Of a stretch of DNA of 64,000 nucleotides, positions 25,772 through 34,765 are shown piece by piece. The notes under the pieces were generated by a model. It did not search any database. It was not told the DNA's origin and worked only from the letters and a program-made list of their open reading frames with translations. Origin of the DNA: Syntrophobacterales bacterium (lineage in GTDB: Bacteria > Desulfobacterota > Desulfobaccia > Desulfobaccales > 0-14-0-80-60-11); contig JALNYP010000006.1 in assembly GCA_023229795.1 (NCBI GenBank), forward strand, positions 1-64,000, given 5' to 3'. The number at the start of each line of letters is the position of its first letter. Position 1 is the stretch's first letter. The translations under genes and the position numbers were made by a program.

Positions 25772-25863
25772 ACTTTACCGTGAAAGCCAAATCCCCCTAA
25801 ATCCCCCTTTGCCAAAGGGGGACTTTAAAACCCCCTTTGAAAATGGGACAGGTGGGATTTTTC
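25772..25863. repeat. Dispersed C/G-tract palindromic repeat, copy 3
   Basis: The first 54 bp, from ACTTTACCGTG, match 4403-4457 almost exactly, followed by CCCCCTTTGAAAATGGG and a degenerate right arm. Confidence 0.85.
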
Positions 25864-25891
25864 ATCCCCTGATAGTTCGTATCCGCGAATT

Positions 25892-25929
25892 AACTTTGAA
25901 CTTTGAACTTTGAACCTTGAACTTTGAAC
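25892..25929 (+). repeat. Heptamer tandem repeat AACTTTG
   Basis: Five tandem 7-mers, four AACTTTG and one AACCTTG, with a partial sixth, immediately upstream of cbiG. Confidence 0.85.
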
Positions 25930-25954
25930 GTTTCGAAGCAACCCGGCTAATTAC

Positions 25955-27001
25955 ATGGTAATACCGGCACGGCCTATCAAAATCTTAGCCCTGACCCCCG
26001 CGGGAGCGGCCCTGGCCCGGCGGCTGGCCCGGGGGCTGGCCGGAGCGCAGTGCTGGCTGCCGGCGGCTCAGGTGCGGGAGCCGGGGGACCTGGCCTTTGC
26101 CCGGTTGGCCGAGGCGTTCCGGGAGGCCTTTGCCCGGGGCGACAACCTGGTGTGCATCATGGCCGCGGGCATTGTGGTGCGGGGCATCTCGCCGTATCTC
26201 CAGGGAAAGGATACCGACCCCGCGGTGGTGGTGGTGGATGAGGCCGGACAGTTCGCGGTCAGCCTGCTCTCCGGCCATTTGGGCGGCGCCAACGCCCTGG
26301 CCCGGGAAGTGGCCCGGGTCTTGGGAGGCACGCCGGTTATCACCACGGCTACGGACGTGCAGCATCTGCCGGCTCTGGACCTGCTGGCGGTGGAACACGG
26401 CCTGATTATCGAAAATCTGCCGGAGGTGCGGGCCATCCACATGGCCCTGCTGGAGGGCCGCCCCGTCCGGGTGGTGGACCCGGAAGGATGGCTGGCGGCA
26501 GCGGTGGCCCAATATCCTGAGCTTTTGATCTCGGAGCCCGATCTGGACCGGGCCCTGGCGAGCCCCGGCCCCATGGTGTACGTGGGTTTTCGGGAGCGCC
26601 CCTGGCCTCAGGGCTGGCTCCGGCTGCGGCCCCGGAACCTGGTGGCCGGCATGGGCTGCCATAAAGGTGCGCCAGCCGCAGAACTTATAGAATTTATTCA
26701 GCAGACGTTTCAGCAGGAAGGGTTGTCCCTCCTGGCCCTCAAGGCCCTGGCCACCATCGAGGCCAAAAAGGAGGAACCCGGGTTGCGGATGGCCGCCCGG
26801 AGTCTGGGAGTCGAACTTATATGGTTTACAGCAGCGGAATTAGAGGCAATACCGGTACCGAACCCGTCGACGCAGGTTATCCGCCACATGAAGGTGCCGA
26901 GTGTCAGCGAAGCCGCGGCCCTGAAGGCGGGGGGAGTGGAACTGATCGTGACCAAGCGCAAGGCCCCCAACGCCACCCTGGCGGTGGCCCGGGTCGCCTG
27001 A
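25955..27001 (+). CDS. cbiG: Cobalt-precorrin-5A hydrolase CbiG
   Basis: A 348-residue enzyme that opens the ring-A delta-lactone and releases acetaldehyde. Family marks are LVCIMAAGIVVRGISPYL near 65-85, VVVVDEAGQFAVSLLSGHLGGAN near 90-110, TATDVQ, and the C-terminal domain VAGMGCHKGAPAAEL...SVSEAAAL. Its TGA stop (26999-27001) sits just before the likely GTG start of cbiH, so the two are tightly coupled. The 222-nt gap before it carries only repeats. Confidence 0.94.
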   Translation: MVIPARPIKILALTPAGAALARRLARGLAGAQCWLPAAQVREPGDLAFARLAEAFREAFARGDNLVCIMAAGIVVRGISPYLQGKDTDPAVVVVDEAGQFAVSLLSGHLGGANALAREVARVLGGTPVITTATDVQHLPALDLLAVEHGLIIENLPEVRAIHMALLEGRPVRVVDPEGWLAAAVAQYPELLISEPDLDRALASPGPMVYVGFRERPWPQGWLRLRPRNLVAGMGCHKGAPAAELIEFIQQTFQQEGLSLLALKALATIEAKKEEPGLRMAARSLGVELIWFTAAELEAIPVPNPSTQVIRHMKVPSVSEAAALKAGGVELIVTKRKAPNATLAVARVA

Positions 27002-27003
27002 CG

Positions 27004-27789
27004 GTGGTGAGCCTGGGCCCCGGGTTCCCCGAATACATTATCCCCCAGGCCCAGGCCGCCCTGGCCAGCGCCCAGGTGGTGGTGGGCTATCAGACCTATA
27101 TTGAGCTGGTGCGCCCCCTGCTTACCCACCAGGAGGTGGTGGCCACCGGCATGAAGGCCGAAGTGAAGCGCTGCGGCCTCGCCCTGGACCGGGCCAAAGG
27201 CGGAGCGTGGGTGGCCCTGGTCTCCAGCGGCGACGCGGGCATCTACGGCATGGCCGGGCTGGTCCTGGAGATGTGCGCCGCACACGGGCTCAAAGTGGGG
27301 CCGCCCGACGCAGCCGGAGAGGTGGACTTCCACCTGGAGGTGATTCCCGGCATTCCGGCCCTGGCCGCGGGCGCAGCCCTGCTGGGCGCGCCTCTGATGC
27401 ATGACTTCGTCGCTATCTCCTTAAGCGACCTCCTCACCCCCTGGGAGACCATCCAAAAACGCCTGGAACTGGCGGCCCAGGGCGATTTCGTCATCGTGCT
27501 CTATAACCCCAAGAGCAAAAAGCGGGATTGGCAACTGGGCGCAGTGCGGGAGCTGCTGCTGCGGCATAAAGGGCCGGATACCCCCGTGGGCATCGTGTCC
27601 CGGGCCATGCGCCAGGGGCAGGCCACCACCGTCACCACCCTGGCCGAGATGCTGCAAGCCGAAGTGGATATGCAGACCATTGTCATTATCGGCAATTCGC
27701 AGACTTACGCGTATGGCCCCTACATGATCACCCCCCGGGGCTATCTGGCAAAATACGGAGAGCAGGTGTCAGGGGTTAGGAAAAGCTGA
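27004..27789 (+). CDS. cbiH: Cobalt-factor III (precorrin-3B) C17-methyltransferase CbiH
   Basis: About 261 residues, with the motif VVSLGPG at the very N-terminus, LVSSGDAGIYGMAGLV near 75, IPGIPALAAGAALLGAPLMHDF and IVLYNPKSKKRDWQL. It carries out ring contraction with C17 methylation. Family members usually have 3-5 residues before this first strand, but the frame upstream lies inside cbiG with no good start. GTG 27004 or 27007 is the best candidate and leaves an unusually short N-terminus. Confidence 0.9.
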   Translation: MVSLGPGFPEYIIPQAQAALASAQVVVGYQTYIELVRPLLTHQEVVATGMKAEVKRCGLALDRAKGGAWVALVSSGDAGIYGMAGLVLEMCAAHGLKVGPPDAAGEVDFHLEVIPGIPALAAGAALLGAPLMHDFVAISLSDLLTPWETIQKRLELAAQGDFVIVLYNPKSKKRDWQLGAVRELLLRHKGPDTPVGIVSRAMRQGQATTVTTLAEMLQAEVDMQTIVIIGNSQTYAYGPYMITPRGYLAKYGEQVSGVRKS

Positions 27790-27808
27790 CCGCTGATAGC
27801 TAATAATC

Positions 27809-29314
27809 ATGAAATATCGTCCTTTAATGATCTTGGGGTCGGGCTCGGACGTGGGCAAGAGCATCATGGTGGCCGGGCTCTGCCGCATCTTCCGCCAGGA
27901 AGGCATCCGGGTGGCGCCCTTCAAGGCCCAGAACATGGCCCTGAACAGCTTCATCACCCCGGAAGGCGGCGAGATGGGCCGGGCCCAGGTGGTCCAGGCC
28001 CAGGCCGCGGGCCTGGCGCCCCACGTGGACATGAACCCCATCCTGCTCAAGCCCAGCAGCGAAGTGGGCTCCCAGGTGATTGTCCACGGCCGGGTTTTCG
28101 GCAACTATTCGGCCCGGGATTATTACTCCCTCAAACCCCGGCTGGGGCGCAAGGTGATGGAGAGCTACCGCCGGCTGGCCCAGGCCTATGACCTCATCGT
28201 CCTGGAAGGCGCGGGCAGCGCGGTGGAGTTGAACTTAAAGAAGAACGACCTGGTGAACTTCAACATGGCCAAAAAGGCCCGGGCCGCGGTGCTGCTGGTG
28301 GCGGACATCGACCGGGGCGGGGTCTTCGCGGCCACCATCGGCGCCTTTCACCTGTTGACGCCGGGGGAACGCCGGCTGCTTAAGGGCTTTATCATCAATA
28401 AGTTCCGGGGCGATCCGGCCCTGTTTACCGAGGGGGTGGCCATCATCGAGGGGCGCACGAAAAGGCCGGTCCTGGGGGTGGTGCCCTACGCGGGGGACCT
28501 GGTCCTGCCCGAAGAAGACAGCGTGGCCCTGGGCCGCAAGCGCCGCGGCCAGTCGAGGCCTGAGGCCGGCGGCCTCAGGATCGGCGTGGTGCGCCTGCCG
28601 CACATTTCCAATTACACCGATTTCGACCCCCTGGAGCACGAACCCGGGGTGGACCTGCGCTACCTGGACCACCGGGATGAGCTGCGCGGCCTGGACCTGT
28701 TGATCCTGCCGGGGACCAAAAATACCATCAGCGATCTGCTCTATCTGAAGGAGACCGGCCTGTTCCCCCGGATTCAGGCCTATGCAAGGACGGGCGGACG
28801 GGTAGCAGGGATTTGCGGCGGCTACCAGCTCCTGGGGCAGGAAGTCCGGGACCCCCTGGGGGTGGAAGGCGAACCCCGGGTGGAGGCGGGCTTGGGGCTC
28901 TTGCCGGTAGTCACCACCATGGCCGGGGCCAAGACCGCCACTCAGGTTGCGGCCACCGCGGCGGACGGGGCGCAGCTTTGCGCCTATGAAATTCACATGG
29001 GGGTCACCGAGCCCCGGGGGGAGGGCCAGCCGGCCTTTACGATCCTTAGCCGCAACCGCGAGCCCGTGCAAGTGGCCGACGGCTGGACCAGCGCCGATGG
29101 CCGGGTCTGGGGGACTTACCTCCACGGCCTGTTTGACAATGACGGCTTCCGTGGGGCCTGGTTGGCTACGCTGCGGCAGGGCGCGGCCGCGCAGGGCCCG
29201 GAGTTGACCTATCACAGTTTCCAGGAGGCCCAACTGGACCGCCTGGCGGACCTGCTGCGCCGCCATCTGGACCTGGCGCACATCAAGACCATGATCGAAC
29301 CCGAGAGGCAATGA
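27809..29314 (+). CDS. cbiP: Cobyric acid synthase CbiP
   Basis: A 501-residue glutamine-dependent synthase that amidates carboxylates b, d, e and g. The N-terminal ATP domain has LGSGSDVGKSIMVAGL, FKAQNMALNSF and VLEGAGSAVELNL. The C-terminal glutaminase domain has the nucleophile in VAGICGGYQLLG. Length is standard. It is followed by cobD with a 4-nt overlap (ATGA at 29311). Confidence 0.95.
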   Translation: MKYRPLMILGSGSDVGKSIMVAGLCRIFRQEGIRVAPFKAQNMALNSFITPEGGEMGRAQVVQAQAAGLAPHVDMNPILLKPSSEVGSQVIVHGRVFGNYSARDYYSLKPRLGRKVMESYRRLAQAYDLIVLEGAGSAVELNLKKNDLVNFNMAKKARAAVLLVADIDRGGVFAATIGAFHLLTPGERRLLKGFIINKFRGDPALFTEGVAIIEGRTKRPVLGVVPYAGDLVLPEEDSVALGRKRRGQSRPEAGGLRIGVVRLPHISNYTDFDPLEHEPGVDLRYLDHRDELRGLDLLILPGTKNTISDLLYLKETGLFPRIQAYARTGGRVAGICGGYQLLGQEVRDPLGVEGEPRVEAGLGLLPVVTTMAGAKTATQVAATAADGAQLCAYEIHMGVTEPRGEGQPAFTILSRNREPVQVADGWTSADGRVWGTYLHGLFDNDGFRGAWLATLRQGAAAQGPELTYHSFQEAQLDRLADLLRRHLDLAHIKTMIEPERQ

Positions 29315-30393
29315 CCACGTTACCGGAAAAGACTCCCCCCCACGGGGGCGACGTGTATCACCTGGCCCGCAGCCTGGGGCTGGCGCTGAGCGAGCTGGTG
29401 GATTTCTCCGCCAACATCAATCCCCTGGGGTTTCCGCCGGGGATTCCGGCGGCCGTCGACGCCGCCCTGGCCGAGATCGTCCATTACCCGGATCGCCGCT
29501 GTCTGGCCCTCAGACAGGACCTGGCCGCCTATCACGGCCTGGCCCCCGAAGCCATCCTGGTGGGCAACGGCTCCACCGAGCTGATTTACCTGCTAGCCCG
29601 GGTCCTTAAACCCCGGCGGGGGCTGATCGTCACCCCGGCCTTTAGCGAATACGAGCACGCCCTGCACGCGGCCGGGGTGCCGGCGGATTTTTTCCCCACC
29701 GCGGAGGCCCACAACTTTACCCTGGATGACGTCCCGGCGGCGCAGGCCGGTGACCTGGTATTCGCGGCCCATCCCGCCAGTCCCAGCGGGGGGCTCCTGG
29801 ACCCGGAACTTTTCCTCCAGGTGGCGGCGCGCCTGGACGAGGCCGGGGCTTATCTGCTGCTCGATGAAGCCTTCATAGATTTCGTGGAGGAGGCCTCGTT
29901 CAAGGCTTTCCTGGGGCGTTTTCCCCGGCTCCTGATCCTGCGCTCCTTTACCAAGTTCTTCGCCATTCCGGGCATGCGCCTGGGCTGTTTATTGGCAGCC
30001 CCGAAGATGGTGGCCCGTCTGGGGGGGGTCCAGGAGCCCTGGTCGGTGAACACCATGGCCCAGGTCATGGGCCGGGCCTGCCTGGCCGATAAGGAATACA
30101 TGTCCGAGAGCAGGGCCGTGATCAGGCGCGAGCGGGAGTTTCTCTTTCAAGGGCTCGCGGCGCTGCCGGGGCTCTCCCCCTTCCCCAGCACGGTGAATTA
30201 CCTCCTGGTGAAGCTCACCCGGCCGGGGTGGACCGCGGCCGGCCTGCAGCTGCAGATGCTGGCCCACCGCATTGTGATCCGGGACGCCAGCAATTTCCGG
30301 GGGCTGGACGAGCGGTTTTTCCGGGTGGCGGTGCGGGGGCGGGAAGAAAATGCGCGGCTGCTGGCGGCCTTGGAGGAATGCCTGGCGACTTGA
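29311..30393 (+). CDS. cobD: Threonine-phosphate decarboxylase CobD
   Basis: A 360-residue PLP enzyme making (R)-1-amino-2-propanol O-phosphate for the nucleotide loop. It has HGGDVYHLAR at the N-terminus, FSANINPLGFP, the PLP-Lys in RSFTKFFAIPGMRLG, and C-terminal Arg in FFRVAVRG. The usual NPNNPTG loop is HPASPSGG, so the conserved Asn that contacts PLP in this fold is Ser here. It overlaps cbiP by 4 nt. A histidinol-phosphate aminotransferase relative is possible, but context favours CobD. Confidence 0.87.
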   Translation: MTTLPEKTPPHGGDVYHLARSLGLALSELVDFSANINPLGFPPGIPAAVDAALAEIVHYPDRRCLALRQDLAAYHGLAPEAILVGNGSTELIYLLARVLKPRRGLIVTPAFSEYEHALHAAGVPADFFPTAEAHNFTLDDVPAAQAGDLVFAAHPASPSGGLLDPELFLQVAARLDEAGAYLLLDEAFIDFVEEASFKAFLGRFPRLLILRSFTKFFAIPGMRLGCLLAAPKMVARLGGVQEPWSVNTMAQVMGRACLADKEYMSESRAVIRREREFLFQGLAALPGLSPFPSTVNYLLVKLTRPGWTAAGLQLQMLAHRIVIRDASNFRGLDERFFRVAVRGREENARLLAALEECLAT

Positions 30394-30400
30394 GTTAAAT

Positions 30401-30421
30401 GGTGCGTAGAACGCACCCTAC
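30401..30421. repeat. GGTGCGT-type palindrome
   Basis: GGTGCGTAGAACGCACC followed by CTAC; a short dispersed palindrome in the cobD-cbiB gap, related in layout to those at 62131-62153. Confidence 0.6.
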
Positions 30422-30550
30422 ACAAATTCCCGGACCAGGCCGGTTAAATTGAGATGGCCCACGCCCTTGGAAATGCAGTAGAATGGGCTAACGTTGGTCC
30501 ATCCACCCTGAATTTAGCTAACTGCTCACTATCATAACCCGGAGTTAACC

Positions 30551-31519
30551 GTGAACCTGGCCCTGCCTTTTCTCCTGGCTTATCTCCTGGATCTCCTGCT
30601 GGGGGACCCTCCCACCTGGCCGCATCCGGTCAAGCTCTTAGGCCGCATCATTCAATACTGGGAGTCGGTTCTGTACCAGCCTCGGGTATGGCCCGGGGCG
30701 CTCTTCTGGCTGGCGGTGATGGGGACTACCCTGATTCTGGTCTTCGGGGTGATGCTGATTATGGCGCTGCTGCCGCCGTGGCTCGCCCTCGTGGTCCTGG
30801 TCTATTGCCTCTATGCGGGGCTGGCCACCGGCAGCCTGCACCGGGAAAGCCTCCAGGTGGAGACGGCTCTCAGCGCCGGTGACCTAACCGCAGCCCGGGA
30901 GCGGCTGGCCATGATCGTGGGCCGGGAAACCGGGCGCTTAGGGCCGGAGGAGATCCGGCGGGCCGTGGTCGAGACGGTGGCCGAGAACCTGGCCGACGGG
31001 GTGGTGGCCCCCATGTTCTTTACCCTGGCACTAGGCCTGCCGGGCTTGTATTTCTACAAGGCCGCCAACACCATGGACAGCATGGTAGGTTATAAAAATT
31101 ACTGGTATGCGCACTTCGGCAAGGTGGCGGCCCGGGCCGATGACGTCCTCAACTTCATCCCGGCCCGCGTCACGGCCCTGCTCATGATCCTGGCCGCAGT
31201 CCTGCTGAAACTGGATTGGCGGGGGGCCGTCCGGGTTCTGTGGCGGGACCGGGGCAAGGCCGCCAGCCCTAACGCCGGCTGGCCTGAAGCGGCCATGGCC
31301 GGCGCTTTGGGAGTGCGCCTGGGAGGCCCCAGCACCTACTTCGGCCGCCAGGTGGAGAAGCCCTTTATCGGCGAGCCCACCCAACCCCTGGATCAGGAAA
31401 GCTATGGCCGCGCCATTCAGCTCTTATATGTCACTTCGGGCCTGATGGCCGCTCTCACCCTGGCGAGCCTGTACTTCGGCCGCACCGGGATTTGGGGTCT
31501 GTGGTCGTTGGTCAGATAA
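30551..31519 (+). CDS. cbiB: Adenosylcobinamide-phosphate synthase CbiB
   Basis: A 322-residue integral membrane protein attaching aminopropanol phosphate to adenosylcobyric acid. It starts with the family signature AYLLDLLLGDPPTWPHPVKLLG. Several hydrophobic segments follow, with FFTLALGLPGLYFYKAANTMDSMVGYKN near 155-183 and SPNAGWPEAAMAGAL near 240. AACCCGGAG lies upstream of ATG 30551. It is the last recognised gene of the cobalamin operon; the gap before it holds a GTGCG-type palindrome. Confidence 0.95.
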   Translation: MNLALPFLLAYLLDLLLGDPPTWPHPVKLLGRIIQYWESVLYQPRVWPGALFWLAVMGTTLILVFGVMLIMALLPPWLALVVLVYCLYAGLATGSLHRESLQVETALSAGDLTAARERLAMIVGRETGRLGPEEIRRAVVETVAENLADGVVAPMFFTLALGLPGLYFYKAANTMDSMVGYKNYWYAHFGKVAARADDVLNFIPARVTALLMILAAVLLKLDWRGAVRVLWRDRGKAASPNAGWPEAAMAGALGVRLGGPSTYFGRQVEKPFIGEPTQPLDQESYGRAIQLLYVTSGLMAALTLASLYFGRTGIWGLWSLVR

Positions 31520-31555
31520 AAGCCGAAATTGCCGAATGGGGTGGCCGGCTAAGGC

Positions 31556-32731
31556 TTAAAACCCGGGCCGCGGCATGGCGCGCTCCTGGTAATACTGCGG
31601 GAACTTCTGGGCCAAAACCGGCGTCAGGCCGGCGTCAATGAGGTCCGCCACTTTGGCGGCGCCGGCGTTGGTGTAGTGCATCAGGTCGAAATAGTAGCGG
31701 GAGTCCTTGGGCATCTCCCGGGCCAGATCGATCACCGGCACGCCCTGCTCCCGGCCCACTTCCCGGGTCACGCCGTTGTAAAGCTCCAAAATATCCCAAG
31801 CCGTAGCGCCATCCATGTCTTTGGCCACAAACTTGTGCCCCAGGGCCACACCCGTAGTTTTATCCACGATATCGCCATACAGCACCGGCTGGGTCAGCAG
31901 CACCGGCATGATATGATGTTCCCGGCAAATATTGATAAGTCTTTCCAAGCGCTTCTTATAGGGGTCCAAGTAATGGGCACGATGATCTTTAATAATAGCC
32001 ACAAGATTCTCAGGAGTAACCTTGAAATCCGGTAGTTTTTTTAAGTCGATTTCTTGAGGATCGTTCTGGTTGTTGATCATGGTTGACTTGGGAAAATAGA
32101 AGCGGTACAGGTTCAAGGCCGCGGTGGCCAGTTCGCTGTGCACCGCGGCGGACGCCAGGAAGCGCTCCAAGGAGCGGAAATTGACTTCGTGCAGCCGCTC
32201 GTCAAAATCACGTTCACTGCGGAGTCCCACGTCATTGATGCCCACCAGGAAGATCGCCACCTTGGGCCGCAGCTTTACCAGATAATCCTGCATCAGGATA
32301 TAATGGCCGAAGGTGGAATTGCCGCTGAGGCCGGCATTATTGAGCCACAGGGGTTGGAAATGGCGCTTAAGGTCCATGCCCAGCCTAGAGGGCCAGGTCT
32401 TGTCATCGGCCAGGTCGAAGCATTCGGTGGTGCTGCCGCCCACCGTGACCACGGTCAGGGCGCGGGCAAAATCCGCCGGAGGCTCGGGGCCCCGGAAACC
32501 CAGGGAATTCCGCTGCTGGACCACCACCTTATCCAGTTTACCCAGGCCGTGTTCATGGTGGATGATCTCCTTTTTATTGATAGGCAAGATAATCTTGTTG
32601 CCTTTGATGCGGAAGCCCAAGGGATTATAAACTCTCAAGACAATTTCACAGAGACCGAAGACTAACGTCAAACTTATCAATAAGACTATTGAATTTATGC
32701 AAAGGTTACTTAATCCCTTAGACATTTTCAT
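31556..32731 (-). CDS. Membrane-anchored SGNH/GDSL-type hydrolase
   Basis: A 391-residue protein with an N-terminal hydrophobic segment (SIVLLISLTLVFGLCEIVL) that acts as signal or anchor. An SGNH-type catalytic set follows: nucleophile Ser in VGGSTTECF, oxyanion Asn in LVGINDVG, and the C-terminal Asp-x-x-His in FDLMHYTN. It probably acts on an ester, perhaps a surface polysaccharide or lipid, outside the membrane. ATG 32731 with AAGG upstream is preferred to TTG 32761. The 5' end and leader are AT-rich while the body is GC-rich. It is transcribed away from the neighbouring pyrF-like island. Confidence 0.82.
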   Translation of the reverse strand: MKMSKGLSNLCINSIVLLISLTLVFGLCEIVLRVYNPLGFRIKGNKIILPINKKEIIHHEHGLGKLDKVVVQQRNSLGFRGPEPPADFARALTVVTVGGSTTECFDLADDKTWPSRLGMDLKRHFQPLWLNNAGLSGNSTFGHYILMQDYLVKLRPKVAIFLVGINDVGLRSERDFDERLHEVNFRSLERFLASAAVHSELATAALNLYRFYFPKSTMINNQNDPQEIDLKKLPDFKVTPENLVAIIKDHRAHYLDPYKKRLERLINICREHHIMPVLLTQPVLYGDIVDKTTGVALGHKFVAKDMDGATAWDILELYNGVTREVGREQGVPVIDLAREMPKDSRYYFDLMHYTNAGAAKVADLIDAGLTPVLAQKFPQYYQERAMPRPGF

Positions 32732-32950
32732 AATTACCTTTTCATCAATCCTTTTAACCAATTATATTTTTCCATTTTCTAATTGTTTGATATTAAAATT
32801 GTCTAGCTTTATCATTAATTTTTTATAAATCCATTCTACGAAGACTGTTGAAATCATTTTTCATATTTTTTCTTGAATTTTACAATATATATAATATAAT
32901 CCTAAACAACCAAAATGCAATAATTTTCGGATTAATAATGAGGAATCACT

Positions 32951-33901
32951 ATGTTGTTTGCTGATAGACTAATTGGGCAGATATTTTTAAAGAAAAGCCA
33001 TATCGTTGTTGGCCTTGATCCTGTTTATGATTTACTTCCCGATATTTTAAAAACTAATAAAAAGCACATTACTTTAAAAGTTATTTGTAATGCGATTTTA
33101 GACTTTAACTATGATATTATTGATTGTATATACGATATTGTTCCTGCTGTTAAACCACAAATAGCTTTTTATGAAAAATATGGGGTTGAGGGCATAAAAA
33201 CTTTTCTTAAGACAGTAAAGTATGCACAAGACAAAGGTTTGATAGTGATCGAAGACGCAAAGAGAAATGATATTGGAACGACAGCTGCTGCATATTCAGA
33301 TGGTCATATCGGTAGGGTAACGCTAAATGATGCTTCATTGGAAGTTTTTAATGTAGACGCTATAACAATTAACCCATATTTAGGCTCAGATGGAGTGATG
33401 CCTTTTATTAAAGATATAAAGAAATATAATAAGGGTATTTTTATTCTTGTTAAGACATCAAACCCTTCATCTAAGGAATTACAAGATATCATTGTATTGA
33501 ATCATGGACGTCAATCGAAATTTTATGAAATTGTTGCGCAAATGGTATCTGAATGGGGGATGGATAATATTGGAAATTTTGGGTACTCCTCTGTGGGAGC
33601 TGTTGTTGGTGCAACTTTTCCGAAGGATGCAAAAATTTTAAGAAAATTAATGCCTAAGTCATATTTTTTAGTTCCAGGATACGGTGCGCAGGGAGGAATG
33701 GCTTCAGATATTGTACATTGCTTTAATAAAGATGGCTTGGGTGCTATAGTTGCTGCATCAAGGAGCATAATTTATGCATTTAAAAATAATCGGGAATATT
33801 TCAATAAGAACTATCAAATTCGCATAAGAGAAGCAGCCTTACAAATGAATAGCGAAATAAACGACTCTTTATATAAATTTGGGATTTTGAATTGCGGTTA
33901 A
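32951..33901 (+). CDS. pyrF: Orotidine 5'-phosphate decarboxylase, subfamily 2 (PyrF)
   Basis: A 316-residue TIM-barrel OMP decarboxylase of the longer bacterial subfamily. The catalytic Asp-Lys-Asp set is intact in EDAKRNDIGTTA (D102, K104, D107), preceded by GLDP and VKPQIAFYE strands. The phosphate-binding end is FLVPGYGAQGG and AASRSIIYA. It converts OMP to UMP. GAGG lies 8 nt before ATG 32951. The gene is strongly AT-rich compared with the cobalamin operon and is the first of three consecutive OMP-decarboxylase homologues. Confidence 0.9.
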   Translation: MLFADRLIGQIFLKKSHIVVGLDPVYDLLPDILKTNKKHITLKVICNAILDFNYDIIDCIYDIVPAVKPQIAFYEKYGVEGIKTFLKTVKYAQDKGLIVIEDAKRNDIGTTAAAYSDGHIGRVTLNDASLEVFNVDAITINPYLGSDGVMPFIKDIKKYNKGIFILVKTSNPSSKELQDIIVLNHGRQSKFYEIVAQMVSEWGMDNIGNFGYSSVGAVVGATFPKDAKILRKLMPKSYFLVPGYGAQGGMASDIVHCFNKDGLGAIVAASRSIIYAFKNNREYFNKNYQIRIREAALQMNSEINDSLYKFGILNCG

Positions 33902-33952
33902 TAATATTAACGAAATAACGTGAGGCAATTAAATTGACCAAGGCCTAACCGG

Positions 33953-34765
33953 ATGAAAAACAAGATATTTGCCTTAGATGTTAATAACGTAAAAACATTA
34001 CTTAACTATGTGAGAGAGCTGTCTCGAAGAAATGATATATTGGAAGATATTTATGCAATTAAAATAGGTACTTTAAATATTATTGATGAAGGATTGTCAA
34101 TTATAAATAAAATTAAGAAAATAACAAATCTACCAATTATTTGTGATTTAAAATTAGCTGAAATACCTTGTATAGCTGGTGAAATAGCACGCAAGGTTGC
34201 TGAAGCGGGAGCATACGGAATTGTGGTTCAAGGGTTCGTAGGAGAAAAAGCAATCGATCAAATATTAGATATTGCACCGAATTTAAAAATTTTTTTAGTT
34301 TCAGAGATGACGCATAATGATGGAGGTTTTACATACCATTTTCTCAATGAGTTTGTAATCCTAGCAAATATGAAACGGGTATGTGGTATTATAGGGCCAG
34401 GAAATAGACCTCAAAGATTGGAGCAAATAAGGCGTTTATTGGACCCCCAAATAAAGTTGGTTGCCGCAGGGATTTCAAATCAACAAGGTGGAGAAGAAAA
34501 AGCAGCGATTTTGGCTGGAGCAGATTTATTAATTGAAGGAACAAAATTGAAGAAACGACTCTCTGAGTCAGTAATTAGGCGCCAAAATAAGCAATTTTTA
34601 GCGGAATTGCTAATTTATGTAGTCTCGGGATTATTATTGGGAGCTGTTATCGTTTTATTAGGACAGCGATTTGACTTTATTGGGAAATCACCATGGATTA
34701 ATGTGATCGTTGGCTCCTTTTTCGCAATATTAGGAGCTATTTTAAAATATTGGAGAAAATCATGA
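33953..34765 (+). CDS. OMP-decarboxylase-like protein with two C-terminal membrane helices
   Basis: A 270-residue protein. Residues 1-200 are a PyrF-type barrel of the short (archaeal) form: FALDVNN, IKIGTLNI, CDLKLAEIP, SEMTHNDGG, GIIGPGNRP, AAGISNQQGG. The catalytic DxKxxD has become D65-L-K67-L-A-E70, and the phosphate-binding Gly-Arg is GTK (196-198). This departs from active OMP decarboxylases. Residues 217-237 and 248-265 are hydrophobic and predicted to span the membrane, leaving the barrel in the cytoplasm. Its stop overlaps the next start (ATGA). Function is unknown; regulatory or altered substrate roles are both possible. Confidence 0.8.
   Translation: MKNKIFALDVNNVKTLLNYVRELSRRNDILEDIYAIKIGTLNIIDEGLSIINKIKKITNLPIICDLKLAEIPCIAGEIARKVAEAGAYGIVVQGFVGEKAIDQILDIAPNLKIFLVSEMTHNDGGFTYHFLNEFVILANMKRVCGIIGPGNRPQRLEQIRRLLDPQIKLVAAGISNQQGGEEKAAILAGADLLIEGTKLKKRLSESVIRRQNKQFLAELLIYVVSGLLLGAVIVLLGQRFDFIGKSPWINVIVGSFFAILGAILKYWRKS

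Noticed and set aside
26821..27789. A longer cbiH frame starting inside cbiG
   Set aside because: The added 61 residues are cbiG read in another frame. The family start motif begins only at about 27004.
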